DNA of 64,000 nt. Origin: Runella sp. SP2. GTDB lineage: Bacteria; Bacteroidota; Bacteroidia; Cytophagales; Spirosomataceae. The stretch is from NCBI RefSeq assembly GCF_003711225.1, contig NZ_CP031030.1, positions 4,402,001 to 4,466,000 on the forward strand, read 5' to 3'. The notes under the pieces were generated by a model, which saw nothing but the letters and a program-made list of their open reading frames with translations, ran no database searches and was not told where the DNA came from. The translations under genes and the position numbers were made by a program. Shown one piece after another: positions 16,855 to 25,572 of this stretch (the stretch's first letter is position 1; each line of letters begins with the position of its first letter).

Positions 16855-17562
16855 CTACGCCACTTCTAATTCTTGTTGACGATGACGTGCTTTTGCCTCT
16901 CTGATTTCGCGTTGTAGCAACACGCGTTGTTTGAGACGCATCCAACGTTCGTACAATTTCGATTCTTTCAAGAAATCCCAAGGAGCTCTTTTTTCGCTTT
17001 TGTGCGTGACCTGGGGGTCGTACATCATGCCCGTACACAAACAGTTTTTGCGGTTGGTACGCGTCAGAACGTCGTAGTTTACACAGCTAGAACAGCCTTT
17101 CCAGAAGGCATCATCCGCAGGTAACTCACTAAAAGTGACTGGCTCATAGCCCAAATCCGAGTTGATTTTCATCACGGCTAGGCTCGTAGTGATACCAATG
17201 ATTTTTGCTTCAGGATACTTCACGCGCGACAACTCAAATGCTTTGCGCTTGATGGCCTTTGCAATGCCACTCTTACGGTGGTCAGGGTGAACGATAAGGC
17301 CCGAGTTAGCCACAAATTTGCCATGTTCCCAGGTTTCGATGTAGCAAAAACCAACCCACTCGCCCAAAAGCGTAGTGGCGATGATTGCCTTGCCTTCGGC
17401 CATTTTTTCGCGGATGTAAACAGGAGAGCGCTTGGCAATCCCTGTTCCGCGTTGTTTGGCGCTTTCTTCCATCTCTTTGCAGATGGTTTCGGCGAGGTCA
17501 AAATGTTTTTCTTCGGCTGTTTCTACAATGTATTGGTCAGATACGATTTCGATGTTTGACAT
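16855..17562 (-). CDS. GNAT acetyltransferase, likely N-acetylglutamate synthase type (arginine cluster)
   Basis: 235 residues. The GNAT core carries motif A at LIVHPDHRKSGIAKAIKRKA, and NSDLGYEPV is the usual C-terminal loop. The tail has paired cysteines (CSSC ... CLC) that could bind a metal, followed by a basic helix. Bacteroidota often lack classical argA and keep a GNAT gene of this kind beside argG, so a role in making N-acyl-glutamate is likely from context but not shown by sequence alone. Starts at ATG 17562, 113 bases upstream of argG with a terminator in between. Confidence 0.83.
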   Translation of the reverse strand: MSNIEIVSDQYIVETAEEKHFDLAETICKEMEESAKQRGTGIAKRSPVYIREKMAEGKAIIATTLLGEWVGFCYIETWEHGKFVANSGLIVHPDHRKSGIAKAIKRKAFELSRVKYPEAKIIGITTSLAVMKINSDLGYEPVTFSELPADDAFWKGCSSCVNYDVLTRTNRKNCLCTGMMYDPQVTHKSEKRAPWDFLKESKLYERWMRLKQRVLLQREIREAKARHRQQELEVA

Positions 17563-17977
17563 TGTCGTTTAGTCAGGATTAAATCCTCTGCGGAGACAAA
17601 TAATCCGCTTTGGTGTTGAAAATTGATGATTTTTGAGAAAAGATGCGAAGTATGTTTACCACATAGGCAAACGGATATCATTGTGTCCTTTCGGACCTAC
17701 AAATAAATGGCGTAGTGTGTGCGCAGCGAGTATGTGAAAGCGTTTTGGCCACCTTTGTAATTTTGTTTTTGAAAAAAACGTGACAAATATCGGTTAAATT
17801 GTACGAACCGTGCAAGAAAAGAACGAATTATTTTTTTTGATAGTTCATTTGACTTGCAACGTCGTACTATAGAAGATTTCTCTTCCATTCATAAAACTTG
17901 TCAGTCAGCAAATTAGTTTATTGAATAGGCATACTTTATAAGGTAACACAATACACATTTTCATTTTAAACTACATT
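17563..17977. other. Divergent intergenic region, 415 bp
   Basis: Lies between the GNAT gene (minus) and the PQQ dehydrogenase gene (plus). It is A/T-rich and holds a TAATTTTG box at 17758-17765, a full TAnnTTTG match but 213 bases from the plus-strand ATG. No convincing coding sequence. Confidence 0.4.
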
Positions 17978-20677
17978 ATGAAGCCATTTTTTGGGTCTAA
18001 GTCATCAGTGATGCTATCAACTTGTTTGCTTGTAGCAGCGATGTCACCCTCAGTGATGGGGCAAACCTCCACTCCCCCTGAGGAAAACCGCTTTACTAAA
18101 AACATTCTACTTGAAAAACTCGACGAACCCACCGAGCTAGTAGTATTGGAAGATCAGCGCGTACTTTTTACCGAGCGCAAAGGGAAAGTAAAATTGTTTA
18201 ACCCCAAAAAACCGAATTCGTACAAAGTAGTAGCCAACCTACCTGTGTACATTCTACAAGAATACGGCTTGATGGGTATCAACGTTGACCCCAATTTTAA
18301 AGAAAACAAATGGGTGTATTTGTACTATTCTCCCGTCTCGACCGAAGCTGATACTTCGCAGCGGTTGGTACGTATGAAGTACGATACCGAAAAAGATACG
18401 CTCCTGCCTAGCACCGAACAGGTCTTGTTGCGCGTACCCGTCAAACGTACCGACTGCTGCCACACAGGTGGCTCGATTGCGTGGGACAAACAAGGAAATT
18501 TATACCTTTCAACGGGAGATGACATCAATCCGTTTGGAAACGAAGGCTACGGCGCTCTCGACGGTCGCCCTGGTCGCGCCAATTGGGACGGTCGTTCGAC
18601 GTCTTCTAACACCAACGACCTACGCGGTAAAGTACTTCGTATCAAACCTCGTCCTGAAGGAGGATATGACATTCCAGCGGGTAACTTATTCCCCGTAGGT
18701 ACAGCCAAAACTCGTCCAGAGATTTACACCATGGGAACACGTAACCCGTACCGTATTTCGGTGGACCAACGCACTAACTATTTATATTGGGGTGACGTAG
18801 GCCCTGACGCGGGCAACGACAGCCCAACGCGTGGGTCGCGAGGCTATGATGAAGTAAACCAAGCCCGTAAAGCGGGGTATTTTGGGTATCCATTGTTTAT
18901 TGGCGACAACCGTCCTTATAATCGTTACGACATGGGTACCAAAGTATCGGGCGAGCGCTTTGACCCGCTCAAGCCCATCAACGATTCTCCGCACAACACA
19001 GGTATTACCGAACTGCCTCCTGCGCAAAAAGCGTTCATTTTTTACCCCTATGCCGACTCACCCGAGTTTGGTCCAATTGTTGGAAAAGGCGGCCGTAATG
19101 CTATGGCAGGCCCTGTTTACTACTACGACGATTATCCAGAAAGCGACGTAAAATTCCCTCGTCATTACGACGGTAAGTTGTTTGCTTACGAATGGATTCG
19201 CGACTGGATTCACCCTGTGACCATGACCAAAGACGGCGACTTTGTGCAAATGGAAGAGTTTATGCCTAACACCAAATTTAGCCACCCTATCGACATGCAG
19301 TTTGCGGTGGACGGTTCGTTGTACGTACTCGAATACGGAAACACTTGGTTTGCCCAAAACGACGACTCGCGCTTGTCGCGCATCACCTACAACGCGGGCA
19401 ATCGCAAACCATTGGCCGTGGCGAGTGTGCAGAAAAAAGCGGGTGCTGCGCCCATGAAAGCCGAGTTTTCGTCGAAAGGAACGGTGGATTACGACGGCGA
19501 TGCCCTCAAGTACGAATGGACATTTGGAAAAGGTTTGCCCAAAAGCGCCGTGGCTAATCCGACCTTTGCCTACACAAAACCAGGCATTTATACAGCGACT
19601 CTCAAAGTGACCGATAGCAAAGGTAATACAAGTAGCAGCAGCGTGGAGGTAAAAGTAGGAAACGAACCTCCTAAAGTAGAGGTGGCGTTGGCAGGCAACA
19701 AATCTTTTTACTGGGAAAACAAACCCGTTGCTTACGAAGTAAAAGTTTCGGACAAAGAAGACGGAAGTTTGGCCAATCAAAAAATCAATGCTGAAGATGT
19801 TACCGTGACGGTAGATTATTTGGAAGGGTTTGACAAAACGATTTTGGCGCAAGGCCACCAAGCCAATTTGGGCGTAGCGACGGGCAAACGCTTGATGGAT
19901 TTGTCGGATTGTAAAGCGTGCCACGACGTAGTGAAGAAGTCGATTGGCCCTGCTTACCGCGACGTAGCCAAAAAGTACAAAGGACAACGTGACATTGAGA
20001 GCCGTTTGGCCGATAAAATCATCAACGGCGGTGGTGGCGTATGGGGTGAACAAGCCATGAGCGCTCACCCTCAAATCAAGAAAGAAGAAGCCAAAGAAAT
20101 CGTGAAATACATCATGTCGTTGGGCAACGAAAAAGGCCCCGACAAAAAACCAGTGAAAGGTGAGTACGTAACGGCGGCCAAACAAAAAGAAGGTTCGTAT
20201 ATTTTCAGAGCCAGCTACACCGACAAAGGAAATCCAGTAGTTGGACCTCAGACTTCTACAAGCACGGTGGCCTTGCGTCCTGCTAAATTGAAAGCAACTT
20301 GGAACGACGAAGCCAAAGACGCGACGACGGTTGAGCTTCCAACAAAATCGGAAGTATTGGCGCCTGTGAAAAATGGCAGCTACGCGCTGTACAAAGACGT
20401 GGATTTGACCGACGTGAGTAGCTTGTCGTGCATGGTGTACGCCAGTCCTGACCGCACCGTAGGCGGCACCATCGAAGTACGTTTGGATAGTCCAACGGGG
20501 GCGTTGATTGGTCAGACCGAAGTATCAAACAGTCAAATGGGAGCCGTAACGTTATCGCTCCGCAAGCCTGACAACAAAATACACAATTTATATTTGGTTT
20601 TCACGACCACTAAATCAGTGCCTGAAGGTAATGGTTTGTTTGGCGTAGAATGGCTCCAATTTAACTCAGGGCAGTAG
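17978..20677 (+). CDS. Secreted PQQ-type sugar dehydrogenase fused to PKD, cytochrome c and carbohydrate-binding-like domains
   Basis: 899 residues. A signal peptide (about 1-29, ending MGQ) is followed by a six-bladed GdhB-like quinoprotein propeller (about 35-475; VKRTDCCHTGGSIAWD, GTRNPYRISVD). A PKD domain lies at about 485-560, and a cytochrome c domain has its haem motif at C645-K-A-C648-H649 and a candidate axial Met in EQAMSAHPQ. A C-terminal beta domain (about 755-899) resembles a CBM6-like module. The chain suggests oxidation of a sugar-type substrate with electrons passed to its own haem in the periplasm or at the surface. Monocistronic, followed by a strong hairpin. Confidence 0.9.
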   Translation: MKPFFGSKSSVMLSTCLLVAAMSPSVMGQTSTPPEENRFTKNILLEKLDEPTELVVLEDQRVLFTERKGKVKLFNPKKPNSYKVVANLPVYILQEYGLMGINVDPNFKENKWVYLYYSPVSTEADTSQRLVRMKYDTEKDTLLPSTEQVLLRVPVKRTDCCHTGGSIAWDKQGNLYLSTGDDINPFGNEGYGALDGRPGRANWDGRSTSSNTNDLRGKVLRIKPRPEGGYDIPAGNLFPVGTAKTRPEIYTMGTRNPYRISVDQRTNYLYWGDVGPDAGNDSPTRGSRGYDEVNQARKAGYFGYPLFIGDNRPYNRYDMGTKVSGERFDPLKPINDSPHNTGITELPPAQKAFIFYPYADSPEFGPIVGKGGRNAMAGPVYYYDDYPESDVKFPRHYDGKLFAYEWIRDWIHPVTMTKDGDFVQMEEFMPNTKFSHPIDMQFAVDGSLYVLEYGNTWFAQNDDSRLSRITYNAGNRKPLAVASVQKKAGAAPMKAEFSSKGTVDYDGDALKYEWTFGKGLPKSAVANPTFAYTKPGIYTATLKVTDSKGNTSSSSVEVKVGNEPPKVEVALAGNKSFYWENKPVAYEVKVSDKEDGSLANQKINAEDVTVTVDYLEGFDKTILAQGHQANLGVATGKRLMDLSDCKACHDVVKKSIGPAYRDVAKKYKGQRDIESRLADKIINGGGGVWGEQAMSAHPQIKKEEAKEIVKYIMSLGNEKGPDKKPVKGEYVTAAKQKEGSYIFRASYTDKGNPVVGPQTSTSTVALRPAKLKATWNDEAKDATTVELPTKSEVLAPVKNGSYALYKDVDLTDVSSLSCMVYASPDRTVGGTIEVRLDSPTGALIGQTEVSNSQMGAVTLSLRKPDNKIHNLYLVFTTTKSVPEGNGLFGVEWLQFNSGQ

Positions 20678-20707
20678 TTTTTATCCATTGTTAACCGTTT
20701 TTGCCGT

Positions 20708-20742
20708 GGGGCTGGTTGCTTACAACCAGTCCCATTTTTTTT
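20708..20742 (+). terminator. Intrinsic terminator after the dehydrogenase gene
   Basis: Arms CTGGTTG and CAACCAG, extended by GGG/CCC, enclose the loop CTTA. The hairpin is followed by an A and a run of eight T's. It is also a member of the GGTTG/CAACC hairpin family, here used as a terminator. Confidence 0.8.
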
Positions 20743-20789
20743 CCTTCTCCTGCACCCGAAGATTGTTACATCCCTAAAAACTGTGTCCA

Positions 20790-20862
20790 ATCCGAGTCAT
20801 CCGTAGGCTAAAATCGTCGTTGATGGCACGCGGATGAGACGGATTGAACGGATTCACACGGA
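20790..20862. repeat. Intergenic palindromic element before BspA-like genes, copy 1
   Basis: ATCCGAGTCATCCGTAGG ... GGATGAGACGGATTGAACGG: both ends carry the ATCCG/CGGAT unit in inverted orientation. It recurs almost unchanged at 23070 and 26779, each time upstream of a BspA-like gene. Confidence 0.8.
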
Positions 20863-20970
20863 TAAAATAAAAGCCGTCGGGTTCGGGACAGATAACTTAT
20901 TAACTAGCTTTACGTAAGCCCATTTTACACCTTTACTTTAAAGTATTCGTATTTAAAACCTACGTTTTTC

Positions 20971-20978
20971 TACTTTTG
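20971..20978 (+). promoter_or_regulatory. Bacteroidota -7 box of BspA-like gene 1
   Basis: TACTTTTG within a stretch conserved in all three paralogues, 28 bases before the ATG at 21007. Confidence 0.6.
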
Positions 20979-21006
20979 TAAGTATTCTCTCGAAAAAAGT
21001 CATTTT

Positions 21007-22881
21007 ATGCCTAAAGCTTTCCTCCAACTTATTGTTATTTCCCTACTTGCTTGGGGAACCATACTGCACCCTGCCCAAGCCCAAAGCAGCCCCTTCATCA
21101 CCCGTTGGGATTTATCAAAAACAGGCGGCACTGCCACTACCTTGACCTTTGGCGTAGCCACCGCTGGTACCGTAAGTTATACTTGGCAGCAGGTAGGTGG
21201 AGCAGCCTCTGGCAGTGGAACATTTAGCGGAAGTACGCTCACCATCAAAAACCTACCTGCCAATGCTACCATCGACCTAAGCATTGCTCCCGTTAATTTC
21301 CAAAGGATTATCATCAGTAACAGAACAGACTGCCAACGCCTCATGGAAATAAAGCAATGGGGTACAGTGGCTTGGACCAGTATGGGATACGCTTTTTGGG
21401 GCTGCTCAAACATGACACTCACGGCAACTGATGTACCTAACTTTACGTTCGTCAACGATATGGGTTCTATGTTTGCTGGTTGTAGTTCTTTTAACCAATC
21501 GGTCAGCAGTTTTAATACTGAAAAGGTTACCAATATGAGTGCTATGTTTCAGGGTTGTAGTTCTTTTAACCAATCAGTGGGTAGTTTTAATACCGAAAAG
21601 GTAACAGATATGAGTTTTATGTTTTCTGGTTGTAGTGCCTTTGGCCATTCTGTAAGCAATTTCAATACCTCATCGGTTACCAATATGAATTTTATGTTTG
21701 CTGGTTGTAGTGTCTTTAACCAATCGGTAAGCAATTTTATTACTGAAAAGGTTACCAATATGAGTTATATGTTTTTGAGTTGTAGTGCTTTTAATCAATC
21801 GGTCAGCAATTTTAATACGGTTGCCGTTACCGATATGAGATATATGTTTTCTCATTGTAGCAACTTTAACCAGTCTGTTAGCAATTTTAATACCGAGAAG
21901 GTTACCAATATGAGAAATATGTTTTCTGGTTGTAGTGCCTTTAACCAATCGGTAAGCAACTTTAATACTGAAAAGGTTACTAATATGAGTGATATGTTTT
22001 CGTATTGTTATGCCTTTAACCAATCAGTAAGCAATTTTAATACTGTTGCGGTTACCGATATGAGTGGTATGTTTTCTGGTTGTAGCGTCTTTAACCAATC
22101 GGTCAGCAATTTTAATACCGCTGCTGTTACCAATATGAGTGGTATGTTTTCTGGTTGTAGCGTCTTTAACCAATCGGTCAGCAATTTTAATACTTCCGCT
22201 GTTACCGATATGAGTGTTATGTTTTCTAATTGTATTGCCTTTAACCAATCGGTCAGCAATTTTAATACTGAAAAGGTTACCAGAATGCTGTATATGTTTT
22301 CTGGTTGTAGTGGCTTTAACCAATCAGTGGGCAATTTTAGTACGAAAGCCGTTACCGATATGAGTTGGATGTTTAACAATTGTCGTGCCTTTAACCAATC
22401 AGTAAGCAATTTTAATACCGAAAAGGTTACTAATATGGGTGGAATGTTTACTGATTGTATTGTTTTTAACCAATCGGTGAGCAATTTTAATACGGAAAAA
22501 GTTACCAGTATGGGTTCTATGTTTCATGGTAGTAGGGCCTTCAATCAATCGGTAAATAATTTTAATATGACAGCCGTAACCGATATTCAGTCGATGTTTT
22601 CTAGTTGTAGTGCTTTTAACCAAAGTTTGGCTTCTTGGGGCGGTCAACTCAATGCCAATGCAGATTTAAATGGCTTTTTAGATAACTGCGGCATGAGTGT
22701 CGCTAACTATGATGCCACCCTCACGGCTTTTGCGGTAGGCTCAGTAACAGGCAGAAGCATGGGAGCCGCAGGTCTTAAATATTGTAATGCAGAAACTGCC
22801 CGCACGCTCCTTACCAAACCTGTTTCTTCGGGTGGCAAGGGTTGGACTATTTCGGGAGATGCCCAAAAGTGTTCTCGTTAA
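21007..22881 (+). CDS. BspA-like (DUF285) repeat surface protein 1, truncated C-terminus
   Basis: 624 residues: signal peptide (1-26, ending AQAQ), an N-terminal domain (about 27-150), then 15 full and one partial 25-residue units of the form M-S-x-M-F-x-G-C-S-x-F-N-Q-S-V-S-N-F-N-T-x-x-V-T-N, followed by a capping segment with LASWGG. These leucine-rich-like repeats are found in BspA-like and mycoplasma lipoprotein families and are linked to binding host or matrix proteins. Unlike its two neighbours it ends at WTISGDAQKCSR. The Ig-like and C-terminal sorting-like domains are missing, and a remnant of the latter lies just downstream in another frame. Confidence 0.88.
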   Translation: MPKAFLQLIVISLLAWGTILHPAQAQSSPFITRWDLSKTGGTATTLTFGVATAGTVSYTWQQVGGAASGSGTFSGSTLTIKNLPANATIDLSIAPVNFQRIIISNRTDCQRLMEIKQWGTVAWTSMGYAFWGCSNMTLTATDVPNFTFVNDMGSMFAGCSSFNQSVSSFNTEKVTNMSAMFQGCSSFNQSVGSFNTEKVTDMSFMFSGCSAFGHSVSNFNTSSVTNMNFMFAGCSVFNQSVSNFITEKVTNMSYMFLSCSAFNQSVSNFNTVAVTDMRYMFSHCSNFNQSVSNFNTEKVTNMRNMFSGCSAFNQSVSNFNTEKVTNMSDMFSYCYAFNQSVSNFNTVAVTDMSGMFSGCSVFNQSVSNFNTAAVTNMSGMFSGCSVFNQSVSNFNTSAVTDMSVMFSNCIAFNQSVSNFNTEKVTRMLYMFSGCSGFNQSVGNFSTKAVTDMSWMFNNCRAFNQSVSNFNTEKVTNMGGMFTDCIVFNQSVSNFNTEKVTSMGSMFHGSRAFNQSVNNFNMTAVTDIQSMFSSCSAFNQSLASWGGQLNANADLNGFLDNCGMSVANYDATLTAFAVGSVTGRSMGAAGLKYCNAETARTLLTKPVSSGGKGWTISGDAQKCSR

Positions 22882-22901
22882 AATTTCATTGTACCTTCAC
22901 T

Positions 22902-23015
22902 TTTACGCCCAACGCCAACGTAGTCTATGAAGCAGGCAACTCCATCACCTTACTCCCTGGCTTTTCTGCCGAAAAAACAAGTACGTTTCTGGCCGAAATA
23001 AAAGGCTGTCAATAG
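22902..23015 (+). pseudogene. Remnant of the C-terminal domain of BspA-like protein 1
   Basis: In the frame starting at 22902 the sequence encodes FTPNANVVYEAGNSITLLPG and on to AEIKGCQ followed by TAG. This equals the last 37 residues or so of paralogues 2 and 3 (a 3-coathanger-stack-like C-terminus). It has no start and is out of frame with the preceding gene. About 330 bases present in the paralogues are missing between them. Confidence 0.85.
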
Positions 23016-23069
23016 AGTAGTTATTTCTCCTCCCATCTATCATATAGCTTCTCTGCGCCCTATTACTGC

Positions 23070-23133
23070 ATCCGAGTCATCCGTAGGCTAAAATCGTCGT
23101 TGATGGCACGCGGATGAGACGGATTGAACGGAT
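23070..23133. repeat. Intergenic palindromic element before BspA-like genes, copy 2
   Basis: Nearly identical to 20790-20852 (ATCCGAGTCATCCGTAGG ...). Confidence 0.8.
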
Positions 23134-23197
23134 AACAAATAACGGTTAACTTGTGCTTTAGCACTTAAAGTATTCGTATTTAAAACCTACGTTTTTC

Positions 23198-23205
23198 TAC
23201 ATTTG
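23198..23205 (+). promoter_or_regulatory. Bacteroidota -7 box of BspA-like gene 2
   Basis: TACATTTG, a full TAnnTTTG match, 28 bases before the ATG at 23234, in the same conserved context as genes 1 and 3. Confidence 0.6.
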
Positions 23206-24233
23206 TAAGTATTCTCTCGAAAAAAGCCGTTTTATGCCTAAAACTTTCCTCCAACTTATCGTAATTTCCCTACTTGCTTGGGGAACTATGTGGCACTCTG
23301 CCCAAGCCCAAAACAGCCCCTTCATCACCCGTTGGGATTTATCAAAAACAGGCGGCGCTGCCACTACCTTGACCTTTGGCGTAGCCACCGCTGGTACCGT
23401 AAGTTATACTTGGCAGCAGGTGGGTGGAACAGCCTCTGGCAGCGGGACGTTTAGCGGAAGTACGCTCACCATCAAAAACTTACCTGCCAATGCTACCATC
23501 GACCTAAGCATTGACCCCGTTAATTTCCAAAGGATTATTATCGATTACGGAACAGACCGCCAACGCCTCATGGAAATAAAGCAATGGGGCACGGTGGCTT
23601 GGACTAGTATGCAAAATGCTTTTTGGGGCTGCTCGAACATGACACTCACGGCTACTGATACCCCCAACTTTGCTGCTGTGACTGATATGAGTTCTATGTT
23701 TGCTTATTGTAGTTCATTTAACCAATCAGTAAGCAATTTTAATACCGCCACTGTGACTAATATGAGTGGAATGTTTGGGGAGTGCAGTGCCTTTAACCAA
23801 TCAGTGAGCAGTTTTAATACTGAAAAAGTTACCAATATGAGCTATATGTTTTCTGGTTGTCGTGCCTTTAACCAATCAGTGAGCAGTTTTAATACTGAGA
23901 AAGTTACTAATATGAGCTATATGTTTGAAGGTTGTCGTTCTTTTAACCAATCAGTTAGCAATTTTAATACCGCCGCTGTAACTAGTATGAGTTCGATGTT
24001 TTCTGGTTGTCGTGCCTTTAACCAATCAGTTAGCAATTTTAATACCGCCGCTGTGACTACTATGGGCGGAATGTTCAGTAATTGTAGCTCATTTAACCAA
24101 TCGGTCAGCAATTTTAATACTCAAAAGGTTACTGATTTTTGGTCGATGTTTTCTGGTTGTACTTCATTTAACCAATCGGTCAGCAATTTTAATACTCAAA
24201 AGGCTACGCGCATGAGCAGTATGTTTTGGGAGT

Positions 24234-25572
24234 TGTTGTACGCTTTAAAGTTAGGTACGCTCAAACAGACATTTAGTTTGATTGGTTTTTTTGTTTTGAA
24301 AATACGGTCATATTTTTGATTCTATCATCAGTAAGACAGTTATCGGCAATATTTTTGATAATTTGAGTGGAGTTCGAGATTTGCCACTTCAAGGTATCTG
24401 GCTTGAATTTAAGTTGGACAAATTGGTGAGCAAATTCTTTTCCTACCCTAATCGTTTGTCCGAAATGCGTAATTTGTCCTACTGATGATACTTTTCGAGT
24501 GTAGATTTTTTTTGCAATAAATTCATGAACTCTCTTTGAATCAAAGTCTTTACTTGAAAATACGCGTTGTTTAGTAATTAACTCAGGGAAAGCCATCGCC
24601 CTGGTTTTTCCCTCCAGCCGAGTTACTGGATACAGCTGTCGTTGAATATGAATTTGGGCATCTAGCTTGGCTTGTAATTCTTGTAAACAACGGCAAGCTT
24701 GCACTTCTGCCCAGCGTTGAGTGGTATCTTGCATTTTCTCAACGCGATTATTCATCTGTGGACAATAAGGTTTATTCCAAGTCAAATCAATATCGTGAGC
24801 GATAAGCCACAGCGCTAAAGGCGGAGTAGGTGCCCCAGCAGGACTTCCGAATGGCTCGCCATTATCTACTCTAAAACAACCTGCTTTTCCCCATTTGTTG
24901 AAAACCTCAATAAGTTTTTGCCGTATTTGGTCAATGGGCACTTGATTGATTCGGGCATAGGGGGAAAACGGGTGCTTCCAGACAAGCTCCACTTTTTTCA
25001 TCCACAATGGTCAAATAACAAGCTGATTGACCATTTTCTAAGCTTAATCGTTCTTTGGCATCTACCTGCCAGATGTTATGAACCTGTGTTGATTGCCCAA
25101 TTTTGGGTTCTAATTTTTGGGAACGTGGTTTGCTCATATGAGCTGACAAAAACCAACGTTGAATCGTGCGTACATGAACCACCTGAGAGCAACCATAGCG
25201 ATTGACCAGGTGCATATGAATCAAGGGGCTTCCCCAATTTGGATGTAAACGTTTTAGCCAAAGAGCTCCTCGATAAATCACATCGGATCTACTGGGCGGC
25301 TTTTTGCCACAGTTCTCATATGCTGTTCGTAAATTTGATTGGGGAGTTTTTTGGTGTTTATGCCATAAGTTTCGCAGGGTAGCATAGGGAACACCTAAGT
25401 GTTCACTAATATATTTTAGTGTTTTACCTGAGGCTTTTAACTCCAGTAATGACTGCCGTATCGCTGTATTGGTCGCTTGTCCCATCGGTTGTTGCTTGTA
25501 TGAGCGTATATCAAAAAACAAAAGTACTTAACTTCTTGCCGCTATAAATACTTAACTTTAAGACGTACAGCA
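24234..25572 (-). mobile_element. Insertion sequence, 1339 bp, rve/DDE type
   Basis: Inserted in BspA-like gene 2 with a 4-bp target duplication GAGT (24230-24233 and 25573-25576). Its inverted ends match at about 20 of 25 positions; both begin TG-T/C-TGTACG and share TTAAAGTTA. It contains one transposase reading on the minus strand, split by a frameshift. The family resembles IS481/IS3-type elements with an rve catalytic core; the exact family is not certain. Confidence 0.9.
24273..25485 (-). pseudogene. Frameshifted DDE transposase of the insertion sequence
   Basis: The upstream part (ATG 25485, MGQATNTAIRQSLLEL) holds a helix-turn-helix (KYISEHLGVPYATLRNL) and the first catalytic Asp in WQVDAKERL. 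The downstream part, readable to 24273, holds the second Asp (FRVDNGEPFG) and the Glu (NNRVEKMQ). The frames meet near 24960-24970, at a run of five C's on the minus strand. Removing one C gives a continuous APVFPYARINQVP. Either the element is inactive or it depends on frameshifting. Confidence 0.85.

Noticed and set aside
17697-17888. 63-codon minus-strand frame in the 17.6-18.0 kb gap
   Set aside because: Basic, low-complexity translation with no start context. Sits in a promoter-type A/T-rich region.
19058-20185. 375-codon open frame on the minus strand inside the PQQ dehydrogenase gene
   Set aside because: It is fully antisense to a well-supported gene, its translation is rich in Phe, Arg and His without domain patterns, and it has no promoter. 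It is a by-product of the codon use of the Lys-rich plus-strand gene.
21466-22620. 75-bp periodic repeats as a possible CRISPR array
   Set aside because: The repeats are coding, imperfect, without spacer structure, and translate into DUF285 units. No cas genes are in the window.
21549-22647. Series of minus-strand open frames with periodic Leu/Thr-rich translations across the BspA-like genes
   Set aside because: They are reverse-strand readings of the 75-bp repeats and share their period. Signal peptides and promoters support only the plus strand.
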